From: Candidatus Leptofilum proximum
Lineage (GTDB): Bacteria > Chloroflexota > Anaerolineae > Promineifilales > Promineifilaceae
Direction: 5' to 3'
Assembly: GCA_016710325.1 (NCBI GenBank)
Contig: JADJXK010000002.1
Coordinates: 1,798,001-1,862,000 of the forward strand
Length of the DNA: 64,000 bases
The translations under genes and the position numbers were made by a program. Numbering within the stretch: position 1 is the stretch's first letter; every line of letters starts with the position of its first letter. Below, piece by piece: positions 41,091-49,811 of this stretch. The notes beneath the pieces are model-generated. The model ran no database searches and was not told the DNA's origin. It saw only the letters and a program-made list of their open reading frames with translations.

Positions 41091-44021
41091 TCAACCCCCA
41101 GTTGTCAGAGCAGACCGCACCTGAGAAACGGCCGCTGCCAAATCCAGCGTTTTCCCCTTTTCCCAGGCGGCGGCAAAGGCCTTTGCTTCAATCTCCGCCT
41201 TAAACCGTGGCACTGTTTCATCAATGGCCTGTTTGTGAAAGATGGCAACTTCGTTGTGGTGATAAATCATAGAGAGGATGGAGACGGCCGTTGCCTTACC
41301 ACCAATAAATTCGGTCGCGATGAGCACTTCCGTAAACAGCAGGCCAAGCGTTTGCCAATTCCGGCCAATGGCCAGGTGCCACTCCAGGGCATCCAGGTAT
41401 TGGGCTTTGGCTTCATCGGCCAGCCCCATCATTTGATAAGTCTCTGCCAGACCATAAAGACTGCTGCTGATCGACCACAAATCTTGCCAGTGCCGGGCAA
41501 TGTTCAAAGATTGTTTGCCGTAATAAATCGCCTGCTCATATGCCGCTTCATCCCGGCTAATCCGCTGAAGATAATAAAGGATGATGTAATAAATGTTGCT
41601 GCGGAAATAGTGGGATTCAAAAAAGGAAAGTAGCTCGCGCAAATGCCCCACCGTCGTCTCATCCTGCAGGCCGCGATCGATCCGCGTGAAGAGCCGAAAT
41701 GCATCGGCTCGCCTGATGAGAATCTCATCCCCCATCTCCAGGGCAAGACTGTGCGCCTTGGTAAGCCAGTCCAAAGATTCTTTGTCTTCTCTAAACTCCA
41801 GGATGCCAGACATAGACATACACAGCTGAAAACGCAGCTGTGGCGACGATCCTTTTTCAATCAACGGAATTAAGCGCTCCGTTTGCTCTCTGATTTGGGC
41901 GACATCATCCAGGCCCTCCCGCATCTCCTGAGCAATGAGCTTCAGCCAGAGTATTTCACTATCCGCTTCAGCATAACCACGCTGCCGTAAGGTCTGCACC
42001 GCCTGAAGTGCCAGGTGGCTGGAGGGGAGACCCTGCCGTGTGTGGAAAGCCATGAGCCCCGGCGCCAGGTCCACCAGCTCCGTGGCCAGGCCGCAGTTCA
42101 GGGCATATTCCCAGGCACGGTAGACGTTATCCTTATCGGGCGCGTGTTGAATGGCCATTTCACGCAAGAGGTTAATCGGCCACCAGTGCGCCCAGGACAG
42201 CCGGGCAAAATAGTGGCAGTGGGCCAGGGCATCTTTGTCGGCTTCGGCCTGGGGGCGTTGAGCGGCGGCAAACTGGCGTAAAAGTTCGTGCATGGTGAAA
42301 CGGCCGTTCCCCGCCCCCCGTTGCAAAAGAGATTTGTTCACCAGAGCCAGCAGCACCCGCAAGTTGGCCCCGGCCACCTGCTCCGCCGCTTCACGGGTAA
42401 ACCCACCCCGAAAAACGCTCAGTCTGGCCAAAACAGATTGTTCTGCCGGGGCTAACATTTGCCAGGAGTAATCAAAAACGGCGCGCATGCTGCGCTGGCG
42501 CGAGGGCAAATCGGCCAATTCGGCCGCCAGAAAATCAAGACTGTTTTCAATTTCGGCGGCAATTTCGGCCGGCGTCAGCAGCTCCAACCACGAGGCGGCC
42601 AGCACCAACCCCAAAGGCATGCCCTGCACCAGCTGGCAAAGGCGCACCACGTCCGTCACGTTGCTTTGGTTAAGCGCAAATTGGGGTTGGACACGACGGC
42701 CGTTTTCCACAAAAAGCTGCACGGCCGTGTAATGCAACGCATCTTCCAGCGTCAACCAGTCTGGGAAATCCAGCCCGCCTAACTCGTAGCGGCTTTCACT
42801 GGCCAGGTTCAACCGCTGCCGTGAGGTGGCCAGCACAGCAACCTCAGGTCCGGCTTGCAGCAGCTCGTTAACCCGCCCCACGCCGTCGAGCAAATGCTCA
42901 AAGTTGTCCAGGATGAGCAGCACGTTTTGGCGGCCGAGCGCCTCTAGCAGCTGAGGAAACAGCGGCTGGTTCTTGTCTGGTACCTGAAAATCAAGGGCCG
43001 CCGCCACGGCCTGTCCAATTTCCTCTGGATGGGCCAGCGGCGCCAGGTCAATGAAGTAGACGCCGTCACGGAACTGGTCGAGCAGCTGTGCCCCAACGGC
43101 CGTTGCCAGCCGCGTTTTGCCCATGCCACCGGGCCCCACAATTGTCACCAGCCGCTGTTTGGCCTCGGTGAACTGCTGGCTCACCTGGGCACATTCCAGC
43201 TCACGCCCGATCAGCGGCGTGGTGGCGGCGGGCAGGTTATGGCGCGTTTTAAGCGGCGGCGGCATCTCGGCCGCCGCCGCAGCGCCCAAGCGACCGGCTT
43301 TAATGTCGTCGTACAGGCTGGTCGTTTCCACCGCTGGTTCAATACCGAGCTCTTCCGCCAGCACCTCGCGGCACAGGTCGTATTGAGCCAGCGCCCTGCT
43401 CCGATCACCCGCCAGGGCATACGCCTGCATCAACTGGCGGTGGGCCTGTTCGTGCCACGGTTCCAGGCTGAGCTGCTGGCGGGCCACGGTTTGCGCCTGG
43501 GCGTAACGGCCGTGGCGCAAATAATCCCGCGTCACTTCCAGCATCGTTTCGAGGGCCAGGTTGTGCAACGTTTCCCGCTCCTGGCGCAGCCACGCTTCAA
43601 ACTCCAGGCTGTCGCAGGTGAAGCCAGGGAGCAGATCGCCGGGATAGAGCGAAACGGCCGCGGCCAGATCCCCCTTGTCTACCGCCTGTAAAAAGTTGGC
43701 CACATCCACCGAGCAGTCGCATTCAGGATTGAACTGGACCGCTTGGCGTGTCACCAGCAGGGCAGGCTGGACCGGTTCGTCCAGATCGCCCAGCAGTTTG
43801 CGCAGCTGGTAGAGGGATTGGCGCAGGTTATTGCGGGCATTGGCGTCTGATTCCTCCGGCCAAAAAAGCGTGCTCAGCACCTCGCGGGCCACCGGCCGGT
43901 TGTTGTGCAGCACCAGGTAAACCAACAAACCCTGGTTGTTGGCGGAGCGAAAGTGGGTGACGGGCTGTTGGACCAGCGTGAGGTGAAAGGTGCCCAACAA
44001 TGAGATATTGAGTCGGGACAT
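41091..44021 (-). CDS. SARP/BTAD-type regulator with NB-ARC ATPase and TPR domains
   Basis: A 976-residue protein of the AfsR architecture. The N-terminus is an OmpR-like winged helix (LNISLLGTFHLTL, then RNNLRQSLYQLRKLLGD, residues 5-85). The bacterial transcriptional activator domain (about 90-245) ends YDLCREVLAEELGIEP. An NB-ARC ATPase follows with P-loop GPGGMGKTRLATAVG (about 295-309) and LLILDNFEHLLDGVG, then a helical repeat region. It should activate genes with direct-repeat operators. Such repeats lie in its own promoter. ATG at 44021 is 7 bp downstream of TATAAT, so it is probably leaderless. Confidence 0.85.
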   Translation of the reverse strand: MSRLNISLLGTFHLTLVQQPVTHFRSANNQGLLVYLVLHNNRPVAREVLSTLFWPEESDANARNNLRQSLYQLRKLLGDLDEPVQPALLVTRQAVQFNPECDCSVDVANFLQAVDKGDLAAAVSLYPGDLLPGFTCDSLEFEAWLRQERETLHNLALETMLEVTRDYLRHGRYAQAQTVARQQLSLEPWHEQAHRQLMQAYALAGDRSRALAQYDLCREVLAEELGIEPAVETTSLYDDIKAGRLGAAAAAEMPPPLKTRHNLPAATTPLIGRELECAQVSQQFTEAKQRLVTIVGPGGMGKTRLATAVGAQLLDQFRDGVYFIDLAPLAHPEEIGQAVAAALDFQVPDKNQPLFPQLLEALGRQNVLLILDNFEHLLDGVGRVNELLQAGPEVAVLATSRQRLNLASESRYELGGLDFPDWLTLEDALHYTAVQLFVENGRRVQPQFALNQSNVTDVVRLCQLVQGMPLGLVLAASWLELLTPAEIAAEIENSLDFLAAELADLPSRQRSMRAVFDYSWQMLAPAEQSVLARLSVFRGGFTREAAEQVAGANLRVLLALVNKSLLQRGAGNGRFTMHELLRQFAAAQRPQAEADKDALAHCHYFARLSWAHWWPINLLREMAIQHAPDKDNVYRAWEYALNCGLATELVDLAPGLMAFHTRQGLPSSHLALQAVQTLRQRGYAEADSEILWLKLIAQEMREGLDDVAQIREQTERLIPLIEKGSSPQLRFQLCMSMSGILEFREDKESLDWLTKAHSLALEMGDEILIRRADAFRLFTRIDRGLQDETTVGHLRELLSFFESHYFRSNIYYIILYYLQRISRDEAAYEQAIYYGKQSLNIARHWQDLWSISSSLYGLAETYQMMGLADEAKAQYLDALEWHLAIGRNWQTLGLLFTEVLIATEFIGGKATAVSILSMIYHHNEVAIFHKQAIDETVPRFKAEIEAKAFAAAWEKGKTLDLAAAVSQVRSALTTGG

Positions 44022-44028
44022 GGACCAC

Positions 44029-44034
44029 ATTATA
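44029..44034 (-). promoter_or_regulatory. Perfect -10 box 7 bp before the SARP gene ATG
   Basis: Minus strand: TATAAT GTGGTCC ATG. There is no consensus -35 box. Its place is taken by the CGTTAGCA repeats, as expected of an activator-dependent promoter. The longer frame start would lie inside the -10 box, so the ATG at 44021 is preferred. Confidence 0.65.
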
Positions 44035-44037
44035 CAC

Positions 44038-44100
44038 CGTTAGCACATCTGCTAACGAAGCCCTTTTTTATGCTAACGGAAGGGTGACAGGATGCTAACG
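44038..44100. promoter_or_regulatory. SARP-type operator array: three CGTTAGCA direct repeats plus one inverted copy
   Basis: TGCTAACG occurs at 44050-44057, 44071-44078 and 44093-44100 (21- and 22-bp steps, two helical turns), and its complement CGTTAGCA at 44038-44045, making an 8-4-8 palindrome with the first copy. The array lies directly upstream of the SARP gene -10 box and in front of the divergent ParB-like gene. Confidence 0.75.
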
Positions 44101-44156
44101 GCCGTTCGCTAAAGTATCAGCATCAACAGGCAAGAACCGGCCAAAGGAGGCCCGCC

Positions 44157-44627
44157 ATGACGCTCTACACCTTAGCTTTTAACAGCCCACAGGCAGCTTT
44201 AAACAACCCACTTATTCAACGCCAGGCCCTGGTGCAGATGTTCAACCGGGCTGCAACCCAGGCGAAACGGCGTCGTTTCCTGGCCCGGTTGACCGGTCGC
44301 TCCACCCGGCTGCTCGCGCTGCACACGCAGGGGAAGCGGGCCGAGAACCAGCTGCCGGGCGCGCAAATTATTGCCCTGGACAAAATCGTTGGCAGTGAAG
44401 GGCGCAGTCACGACTTCGACAACCAGTTCTGGCCGCTGCGCGAAGAAAACCGCGACCGCTGGGTCAACATTGCCCAGGTGATGCGCAGCAAAAAAGGGCT
44501 GCCGCCGGTGCAGCTCATTCATACTGAGGCGGGCTACTTCGTGCGTGATGGGCACCATCGCATTTCGGTCGCCCGCGCCCTGGGCCAGGCAGCTATCGAA
44601 GCGGAAGTTGTGTCTTACCGGAATTAG
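44157..44627 (+). CDS. ParB-like-fold small protein
   Basis: A 156-residue protein. The C-terminal half has IALDKIVGSEGRSHDFDNQF, LPPVQLIHTEAGYFVRDGHH and RISVARALG, matching the ParB/sulfiredoxin-like nuclease fold (VxDGxHR motif). The N-terminal half is basic and helical. It is too short for a partitioning ParB, so a stand-alone ParB-like protein of unknown role is the best call. It is divergent from the SARP gene, sharing the operator region, and has a strong AAAGGAGG Shine-Dalgarno. Confidence 0.7.
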   Translation: MTLYTLAFNSPQAALNNPLIQRQALVQMFNRAATQAKRRRFLARLTGRSTRLLALHTQGKRAENQLPGAQIIALDKIVGSEGRSHDFDNQFWPLREENRDRWVNIAQVMRSKKGLPPVQLIHTEAGYFVRDGHHRISVARALGQAAIEAEVVSYRN

Positions 44628-44702
44628 AAAAAGCCACAGAGGGGGCAGAGGTGATTGAGAACTTGAGGTTCATCTCGAAAATCTCTGTGATCTCTGTGGC
44701 CA
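44628..44702. repeat. Hairpin repeat, GCCACAGAGG / CCTCTGTGGC type
   Basis: AAAGCCACAGAGGGGGCAGAG on the left and ATCTCTGTGATCTCTGTGGC on the right enclose a TGATTGAG...TCATCTC interior. It lies between convergent genes. The closest relative is at 61392-61467. Confidence 0.75.
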
Positions 44703-44724
44703 CTGTTCAGGACCTGGCAGGAGA

Positions 44725-47415
44725 TTAGCCGTCAAAAGATGGTGTGGGGACAAAACGGCCGTTCCCCTCATTCAACCACACCTTTACCTCATCCAGCTCC
44801 CCCACCACGATATCTGGCAAACTGTCGCCATTTACGTCACCCACGGCGAGCGCCCCGTTGGGCCGGTAGTGAATCTTTTGGTCGCCCTCAGTAAAGCGGC
44901 CGTAGCCGTCGTTCCACCAGATGATGCCCTGCCGCCACCAGGCAAAACCGGTGGTCAGCTCGTGCCCGGTTAATGCGTCCAAATCGCCGTCGCCGTCCAG
45001 GTCCACCAGGGCAGCGGTGAGGGTGCGGCGCGGGCTCCAACTTTGGGTGCTGAGGGTGAAACGGCCGCTGCCGTCGTTCAGCCACAATTCATCTGCCCCT
45101 TCGTTGCCCACCAGGGCATCGAGATCGCCATCGCCGTCCACGTCGCCCAACGCCACGGCGTAGGTGCGCTGCTGCCCCAACTTTTGGCCGCTGTCGCTAA
45201 ACTGGCCACGGCCGTCGTTGAGCCAGACGTCGTTGGGCAAATTGTTCACCAGCTCCTCGCCGTTGTCCTGCGTATTGCCCACAAAAGCATCTATATCGCC
45301 GTCGCCGTCCAGGTCACCGAGGTCGATCGCCTCGCTGCCCGCCGTGCCCAACGCCTGGCCGCTGTCCACCAGCCGTTCCTCGCTGCCAAACAGCACCCGG
45401 TTAGCGGAAGGTACCCAGCGCATTTGCCCGGGCGCCGGATCGTTGGATATACCCATACCACAGCAGCCAGCCACAAAAACGTCCATCAGGCCATCACCAT
45501 TCAAATCTCCTACCTGGAAAAATGCGGTGTTGATACCAGATTCAGGTGCTTGCAGCGCCGAGACTAGGAACCTGAGGCCAAAGGTACGGCCGTCACCGCG
45601 CTTGCCATAGACCGCTACTCCACCCATGCCGCCTAACACGATGTCTAAATCGCCATTCCCATTGATATCCAAAATCAGGGCGCTGGTGCTGCCGCTGCCT
45701 ACCGGCTGGCCACTGGGGGTAAAACGGCCGTTTCCATCATTCAACAGCAGAACGTTATCGGCAATGGGGACGATGCGGCGCGTATTGGCCAGCAGCACAT
45801 CCAGATCGCCGTCGCTGTCCACGTCACCCAGGGCCACCTGCCGGGTGTACGGCTCGGCCTCCAGCTGGAGCGGCAGGAAAACGGCCAGAAAGCCAACGCA
45901 GCCTGCCAGCAAACTACCGCCCAGCAGCAGCCCCACGATTCGTTTGCGGCGGGCACGGCTGTCAATCGCTGGCCGTGCCTCGCGCCGCGCCTGCCTGCGC
46001 TGCCGCCACGCCTGCCAGCCCGTCGGTTCCGGGAATTTGGGGAAAGCGACCGTTTGCTGGCGCACCCGGCCCACCATCCAGGGCAGCAGGACAACGCCCA
46101 CTATGCCCAGGTTGAACGTGATGAAATCGGCCGTTTCAAAGGTGGGGATGAGCGCCGCGATATCGGACAGCGCCGGTTTGTTGTAGCTCATGCTGCGCGC
46201 CATGTAGGTGAGATTGGCTGGCCTTTGCAGCACGGGCAGCAGCAAAAGCATCAGACCGTAAAACGCTAAAACAGGGCGTGGCAGGCTGGCCAATCGCAGC
46301 CGCCAGACGCTGATCAACAGGACCACAACGCCCAGCAGCCACAGCCCAATCAAGACCGGGGTGCCACCAAGCTGGAACGCCTCCAGATCACTGGGGCCAA
46401 CCACTCTTTGCAAGGCGAGGATGGCAAAGAAGGCAACCCAGGTGCTTACGGCAATGGTGCGAGTGAGGCGGTGGGTGGTACGGCCGTTTTCCTGTCCCCA
46501 GGCGTTTAACGTTTGCAGCAGGATGATGATCAGGAAAGGCGCGAGCGCTTCCAGCAGCTGGGGCAGCACGCTGCGCATGGCATTGTCCATGCCGGGGCCG
46601 AAAAACTGGCCGCCCCAAGAGAGCAGTGCACCGGGCAGCAGGGCTGCGCCAAACATCAGCCAGAGGTCGCCGCTGAGGGTGCGCTGCCGGGCAATGGCGA
46701 TGGCTGTGCCCGCCAAAAACAGCGTGATGACCGAGAAGATAACGGCCGTAATCGCCTCAGAAACAAACTCCAGGCTAAACCACCAGGGCATCAGCAGAAA
46801 TTGCAGGAAAACCAGCGTGCCGTGGCGCGGCCAGCGGCGCACTACCCAATACATCACCAGCAGCCAACCCACCTGAATTGCCACTTGCGACAAATTGTTC
46901 AGCAGCCGGGGCACACTGTTCCAGGCCGGTTCCGTTGTAAAAAAAGAGTAAGGCAGCCAGTTCTGGCCATAAAAAATGAGCAGCCCCAGCCAGCTCACCA
47001 CCCAGCCGGGCCAGCGCCGCCACCAGGCCACCAGCACGCCACCGGCCAAAAAAAAGAGCGGCGTAAACCGCGATACGTTAGGAATGAAGATAAAAATCAG
47101 GCCAAAACCGACAAGCGAAAAGAGGAACGGGACACCAGCTGCCACGGCCCCCCTCCCGGACAGAAACAACGGCCGTGGCAGCATAAGCAGCCGGTTACGC
47201 TCGCGGGCGTGTTCGCGCAGGCAGCTCAGCGGCCAGTCGCGCAGCTCCCGCCCGATGACGGCCAGGGCCTCCCGTGGGCTGCTGGCGGCAGCCTGTTGGA
47301 GATGTTGTTGGAAAACGGCCGTCACCTCCTCCCCAAATTCCTCCCGGTAATAACGCGGATACAGCCGCAGCAGCAGCGCATAGAGCCAGAGGGCAAATTG
47401 GGTCAGGAATGTCAT
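44725..47415 (-). CDS. Multi-pass membrane protein with seven FG-GAP/VCBS repeats
   Basis: An 896-residue protein. Residues 1-80 resemble the short cytoplasmic domain seen at the head of PadR-linked membrane proteins (LYPRYYREEFGEEVTAVF). About twelve membrane helices span roughly 85-520. The C-terminal part has seven calcium-binding-like repeats, such as ALGDVDSDGDLDVLLAN, VGDLNGDGLMDVFVAG and LGDLDGDGDIDAFVGN, predicting an external beta-propeller as in integrins. Downstream of a PadR gene on the same strand, with which it is presumably co-regulated. Confidence 0.75.
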   Translation of the reverse strand: MTFLTQFALWLYALLLRLYPRYYREEFGEEVTAVFQQHLQQAAASSPREALAVIGRELRDWPLSCLREHARERNRLLMLPRPLFLSGRGAVAAGVPFLFSLVGFGLIFIFIPNVSRFTPLFFLAGGVLVAWWRRWPGWVVSWLGLLIFYGQNWLPYSFFTTEPAWNSVPRLLNNLSQVAIQVGWLLVMYWVVRRWPRHGTLVFLQFLLMPWWFSLEFVSEAITAVIFSVITLFLAGTAIAIARQRTLSGDLWLMFGAALLPGALLSWGGQFFGPGMDNAMRSVLPQLLEALAPFLIIILLQTLNAWGQENGRTTHRLTRTIAVSTWVAFFAILALQRVVGPSDLEAFQLGGTPVLIGLWLLGVVVLLISVWRLRLASLPRPVLAFYGLMLLLLPVLQRPANLTYMARSMSYNKPALSDIAALIPTFETADFITFNLGIVGVVLLPWMVGRVRQQTVAFPKFPEPTGWQAWRQRRQARREARPAIDSRARRKRIVGLLLGGSLLAGCVGFLAVFLPLQLEAEPYTRQVALGDVDSDGDLDVLLANTRRIVPIADNVLLLNDGNGRFTPSGQPVGSGSTSALILDINGNGDLDIVLGGMGGVAVYGKRGDGRTFGLRFLVSALQAPESGINTAFFQVGDLNGDGLMDVFVAGCCGMGISNDPAPGQMRWVPSANRVLFGSEERLVDSGQALGTAGSEAIDLGDLDGDGDIDAFVGNTQDNGEELVNNLPNDVWLNDGRGQFSDSGQKLGQQRTYAVALGDVDGDGDLDALVGNEGADELWLNDGSGRFTLSTQSWSPRRTLTAALVDLDGDGDLDALTGHELTTGFAWWRQGIIWWNDGYGRFTEGDQKIHYRPNGALAVGDVNGDSLPDIVVGELDEVKVWLNEGNGRFVPTPSFDG

Positions 47416-47432
47416 GATGGCCTCGATTTATA

Positions 47433-47464
47433 GATTGGACCAATCTTCGAAGATTGGTCCAATC
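47433..47464. repeat. 32-bp perfect palindrome between the PadR gene and its target
   Basis: GATTGGACCAATCTTC (47433-47448) is followed directly by its exact complement (47449-47464). It starts one base from the PadR stop codon and ends 17 bases before the membrane-protein start. The inner word (AGATTGG/CCAATCT) is that of the 15990 hairpin. It could cruciform, partly terminate transcription or bind a protein. Confidence 0.75.
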
Positions 47465-47794
47465 TCAGGCTGGCGAGCTTTGCACGGCCGTTATCATTTC
47501 TTGCATCCGGGCCACGTCGGCGTTGAGAATCTTCTGGCCCAGCTCGGTGATGCGGTAGGCTTTGCGGATACGGCCGTTCACGGTTTCGGTCGCGGCGTCG
47601 TAACGGTCAATCCAGGCCAGGTCCAACATGCGGCGCAGCGCGCCATACAGCGTGCCGGTACTGAGCTGGATACGGCCGTTGCTCAACTGGGCCACGTCTT
47701 GCAAAATGGCATAGCCGTGCCTGGGCTGTCGCGACAAACTTAACAGAATGAAAAAAGTAGTTTCTTGCAGGGGAATCTGGTCTTGCACGTTCAT
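47465..47794 (-). CDS. PadR-family transcriptional regulator
   Basis: A 109-residue winged-helix repressor: LQETTFFILLSLSRQPRHGY, then AILQDVAQLSNGRIQLSTGT and LYGALRRMLDLAWID are the PadR core, followed by the C-terminal dimerisation helix. A perfect PadR-like inverted repeat lies upstream (47818-47838). It probably represses itself and the following FG-GAP membrane protein. Confidence 0.88.
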   Translation of the reverse strand: MNVQDQIPLQETTFFILLSLSRQPRHGYAILQDVAQLSNGRIQLSTGTLYGALRRMLDLAWIDRYDAATETVNGRIRKAYRITELGQKILNADVARMQEMITAVQSSPA

Positions 47795-47802
47795 GGCATC
47801 CT

Positions 47803-47838
47803 ATATGTCACCGGATGATATGTCATCGGCTGACATAT
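47803..47838. promoter_or_regulatory. PadR operator: ATATGTCA repeats
   Basis: ATATGTCA at 47803-47810 and 47818-47825 (15-bp step), and its complement TGACATAT at 47831-47838, giving a perfect 8-5-8 inverted repeat. The ATGT...ACAT frame matches the general PadR operator form. It lies just upstream of the padR-like start codon. Confidence 0.7.
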
Positions 47839-47936
47839 TAGCAGACGGCAATGTGCTGTGTCAATGGGTCATGGCAGTTTGGGTGTAATGCGTGAGGTAA
47901 AGTACCTGAAGTTCCTGGGTCTTTCGGATTTTATGG

Positions 47937-47988
47937 GGTTTTCGTGAAACGTGAATCACCTCTGGTCACGCATCACGTTTCACGGGCT
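47937..47988. repeat. CGTGAAACGTGA / TCACGTTTCACG hairpin in the promoter region of the HD-GYP gene
   Basis: CGTGAAACGTGA (47943-47954) pairs with TCACGTTTCACG (47971-47982 region) around a short loop. It lies between the divergent PadR and HD-GYP genes. Confidence 0.6.
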
Positions 47989-48050
47989 GTCAACACCTTC
48001 GAATCCTAAAGAGCCTATTTGTTTGTGTTACAATCGATTTGGGAGGTTTT

Positions 48051-49640
48051 ATGTCAGACAGACAGCAAACCGCATTCCAATTTCGCCTGGCCGAACTGTT
48101 GGTTACCCTTTCGCTGGTAGCGGACCTGGCGATGGGCCATGAGCCAGAAGAAGCCGTCTGCGCCTGCTTTCTGGCGACGCAGCTGGCCCGCAAAATGGGA
48201 TTGGCCGAGCCGGAAGTCAGTCACGTTTATTACACGACCTTGCTGCGTTTCACCGGCTGTACTTCTTACGCCCATGAGGAAGCCAAATTCTCGGCTGGAG
48301 ATGACGTGGCCATGCGCGCCGCCGGCGCTTATCGTGACTTTGGCAATGCCCGTGACGCGGCTACTTTTTTTCTGTTCGATCTGGCGCGAGACGCGCCGCT
48401 TTGGCGGCGGGTGGGTGCGGTGCTGCGCACGTTGGCCCAGGGGCAGAAGGGCACAAATGAGATGTTCCGTTCCCATTGTGAGGTGGCCGTTATGGTCGCC
48501 CGGCGCCTGGGATTGGGAACGGCCGTACAGCAAGCGCTGTATCACGTCTTTGAACGTTGGGATGGCCAAGGTGAACCGCAGCAGCTGTCCCAGGAAGCCA
48601 TCGTCCTGCCGGCGCGCCTGGCCCAGGTAGCTTTTGAGGCAGTTATGTTCTACCGGTTGGGCGGAACAGAGGCGGCCTGTGCCGCTGTAACCCGCCTGGC
48701 CGGCGGCGCTCTCGATCCCCGGGTAGCTAACGCTTTCCTGGAAAATGGGCCAGATTTGTTGGCAGAATTGGCCACGCTGGATGCCTGTCAGGCGGTGGTT
48801 GAGATTGAACCGCAACCACACGTTCATCTTTCCGAAAGCGGTTTTGACGACGTGGCGCGGGCCTTTGCCGACGTGGCCGACCTGAAAGTGCCTTACTGCC
48901 GGGGGCATTCACCGGCGGTGGCTAAACTGGCGCGTACTGCGGCTGCGCAGTTGGGCCTGGCCGAAGCCGACGTGACCCTGTTGTACCGGGCTGCGCTGCT
49001 GCACGACATTGGCCGGGTGGGTATTGCCAATGGGATTTGGGAAAAGCCAGGCCCGTTGACCCGCAGCGAATGGGAGCAGGTGCGGCTGCATCCTTACCAC
49101 AGCGAGCGCATCTTGTCTTGTTCACCCGTGTTGGCTCCGCTGGCGGCACTGGCCGGTATGCACCATGAGCGCTTGGATGGATCAGGCTATTACCGCCAGG
49201 CCACCGCCGCTGTTATTCCGATGACCGCTCGCATCTTGGCGGCCGCCGACGCTTACCAGGCGATGACTCAGAAACGGCCGTATCGCCCCGCCTTCACTCC
49301 AGAGGCAGCGGCTGAAGAACTGCGTGCCGGCGTTGAGAAGGGGCAGTTTGACGGAACGGCCGTGCAGGCCGTACTGGCGGCTGCCGGGCATCAAACAGCC
49401 AGCCGGGCACGTGCCTGGCCGGCCGGCCTGAGTGACCGCGAGGTGGAGGTCCTTCTTTTGATAACCCGGGAGCTTAGCAACAAACAGATTGCCGGAGAAT
49501 TACACATTTCCCCCAAAACCGTCGGGCACCACGTGCAGCACATTTATAACAAGATTGGCGTCTCTACCCGGGCCGGCGCGGCCATGTTTGCCATGGAACA
49601 CGACCTGCTCGTACCGAAGCAATCTAGTTATTTGGGGTAG
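48051..49640 (+). CDS. HD-GYP-like phosphohydrolase domain protein with LuxR helix-turn-helix
   Basis: A 529-residue protein. Two HD-related halves: the first (about 15-200) is degenerate; the second has LLHDIGRVGIANGIWEKPGPL (about 320) and MHHERLDGSGYYR (about 374), matching HD-GYP signatures except that the Pro of GYP is Tyr. It could cleave cyclic di-GMP or another nucleotide. The C-terminus is a LuxR helix-turn-helix (LSDREVEVLLLITRELSNKQ, then SPKTVGHHVQHIYNKIGV). It may thus couple a nucleotide signal directly to transcription. GGGAGG precedes the ATG at 48051. Confidence 0.8.
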   Translation: MSDRQQTAFQFRLAELLVTLSLVADLAMGHEPEEAVCACFLATQLARKMGLAEPEVSHVYYTTLLRFTGCTSYAHEEAKFSAGDDVAMRAAGAYRDFGNARDAATFFLFDLARDAPLWRRVGAVLRTLAQGQKGTNEMFRSHCEVAVMVARRLGLGTAVQQALYHVFERWDGQGEPQQLSQEAIVLPARLAQVAFEAVMFYRLGGTEAACAAVTRLAGGALDPRVANAFLENGPDLLAELATLDACQAVVEIEPQPHVHLSESGFDDVARAFADVADLKVPYCRGHSPAVAKLARTAAAQLGLAEADVTLLYRAALLHDIGRVGIANGIWEKPGPLTRSEWEQVRLHPYHSERILSCSPVLAPLAALAGMHHERLDGSGYYRQATAAVIPMTARILAAADAYQAMTQKRPYRPAFTPEAAAEELRAGVEKGQFDGTAVQAVLAAAGHQTASRARAWPAGLSDREVEVLLLITRELSNKQIAGELHISPKTVGHHVQHIYNKIGVSTRAGAAMFAMEHDLLVPKQSSYLG

Positions 49641-49665
49641 TTCAGGCGAAAATTGCTTCGGTTTA

Positions 49666-49715
49666 AGCGTTCCGCCCATACCCATTACCCCACAAATTCA
49701 GTTTGGCGGAACGCT
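49666..49715 (+). promoter_or_regulatory. Inverted repeat downstream of the HD-GYP gene
   Basis: AGCGTTCCGCC (49666-49676) and GGCGGAACGCT (49705-49715) are perfect 11-bp complements around 28 bases. No T-run follows. It may stabilise the 3' end of the transcript. Confidence 0.5.
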
Positions 49716-49811
49716 AGGCCACTTCAGCTAGAGAAATAGGGCAAACACCCGATGCTACGGCCGTTCTGCCGGTCTATACTGATGTCAAGGCTCGTCAACC
49801 TGTGTAAATTT

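Noticed and set aside
30800..44021. Biosynthetic cluster for a modified peptide
   Set aside because: The mini-proteins look precursor-like, but no lanthipeptide synthetase, radical SAM enzyme, YcaO or cyclodehydratase gene lies in the block, so I do not call it a modified-peptide cluster.
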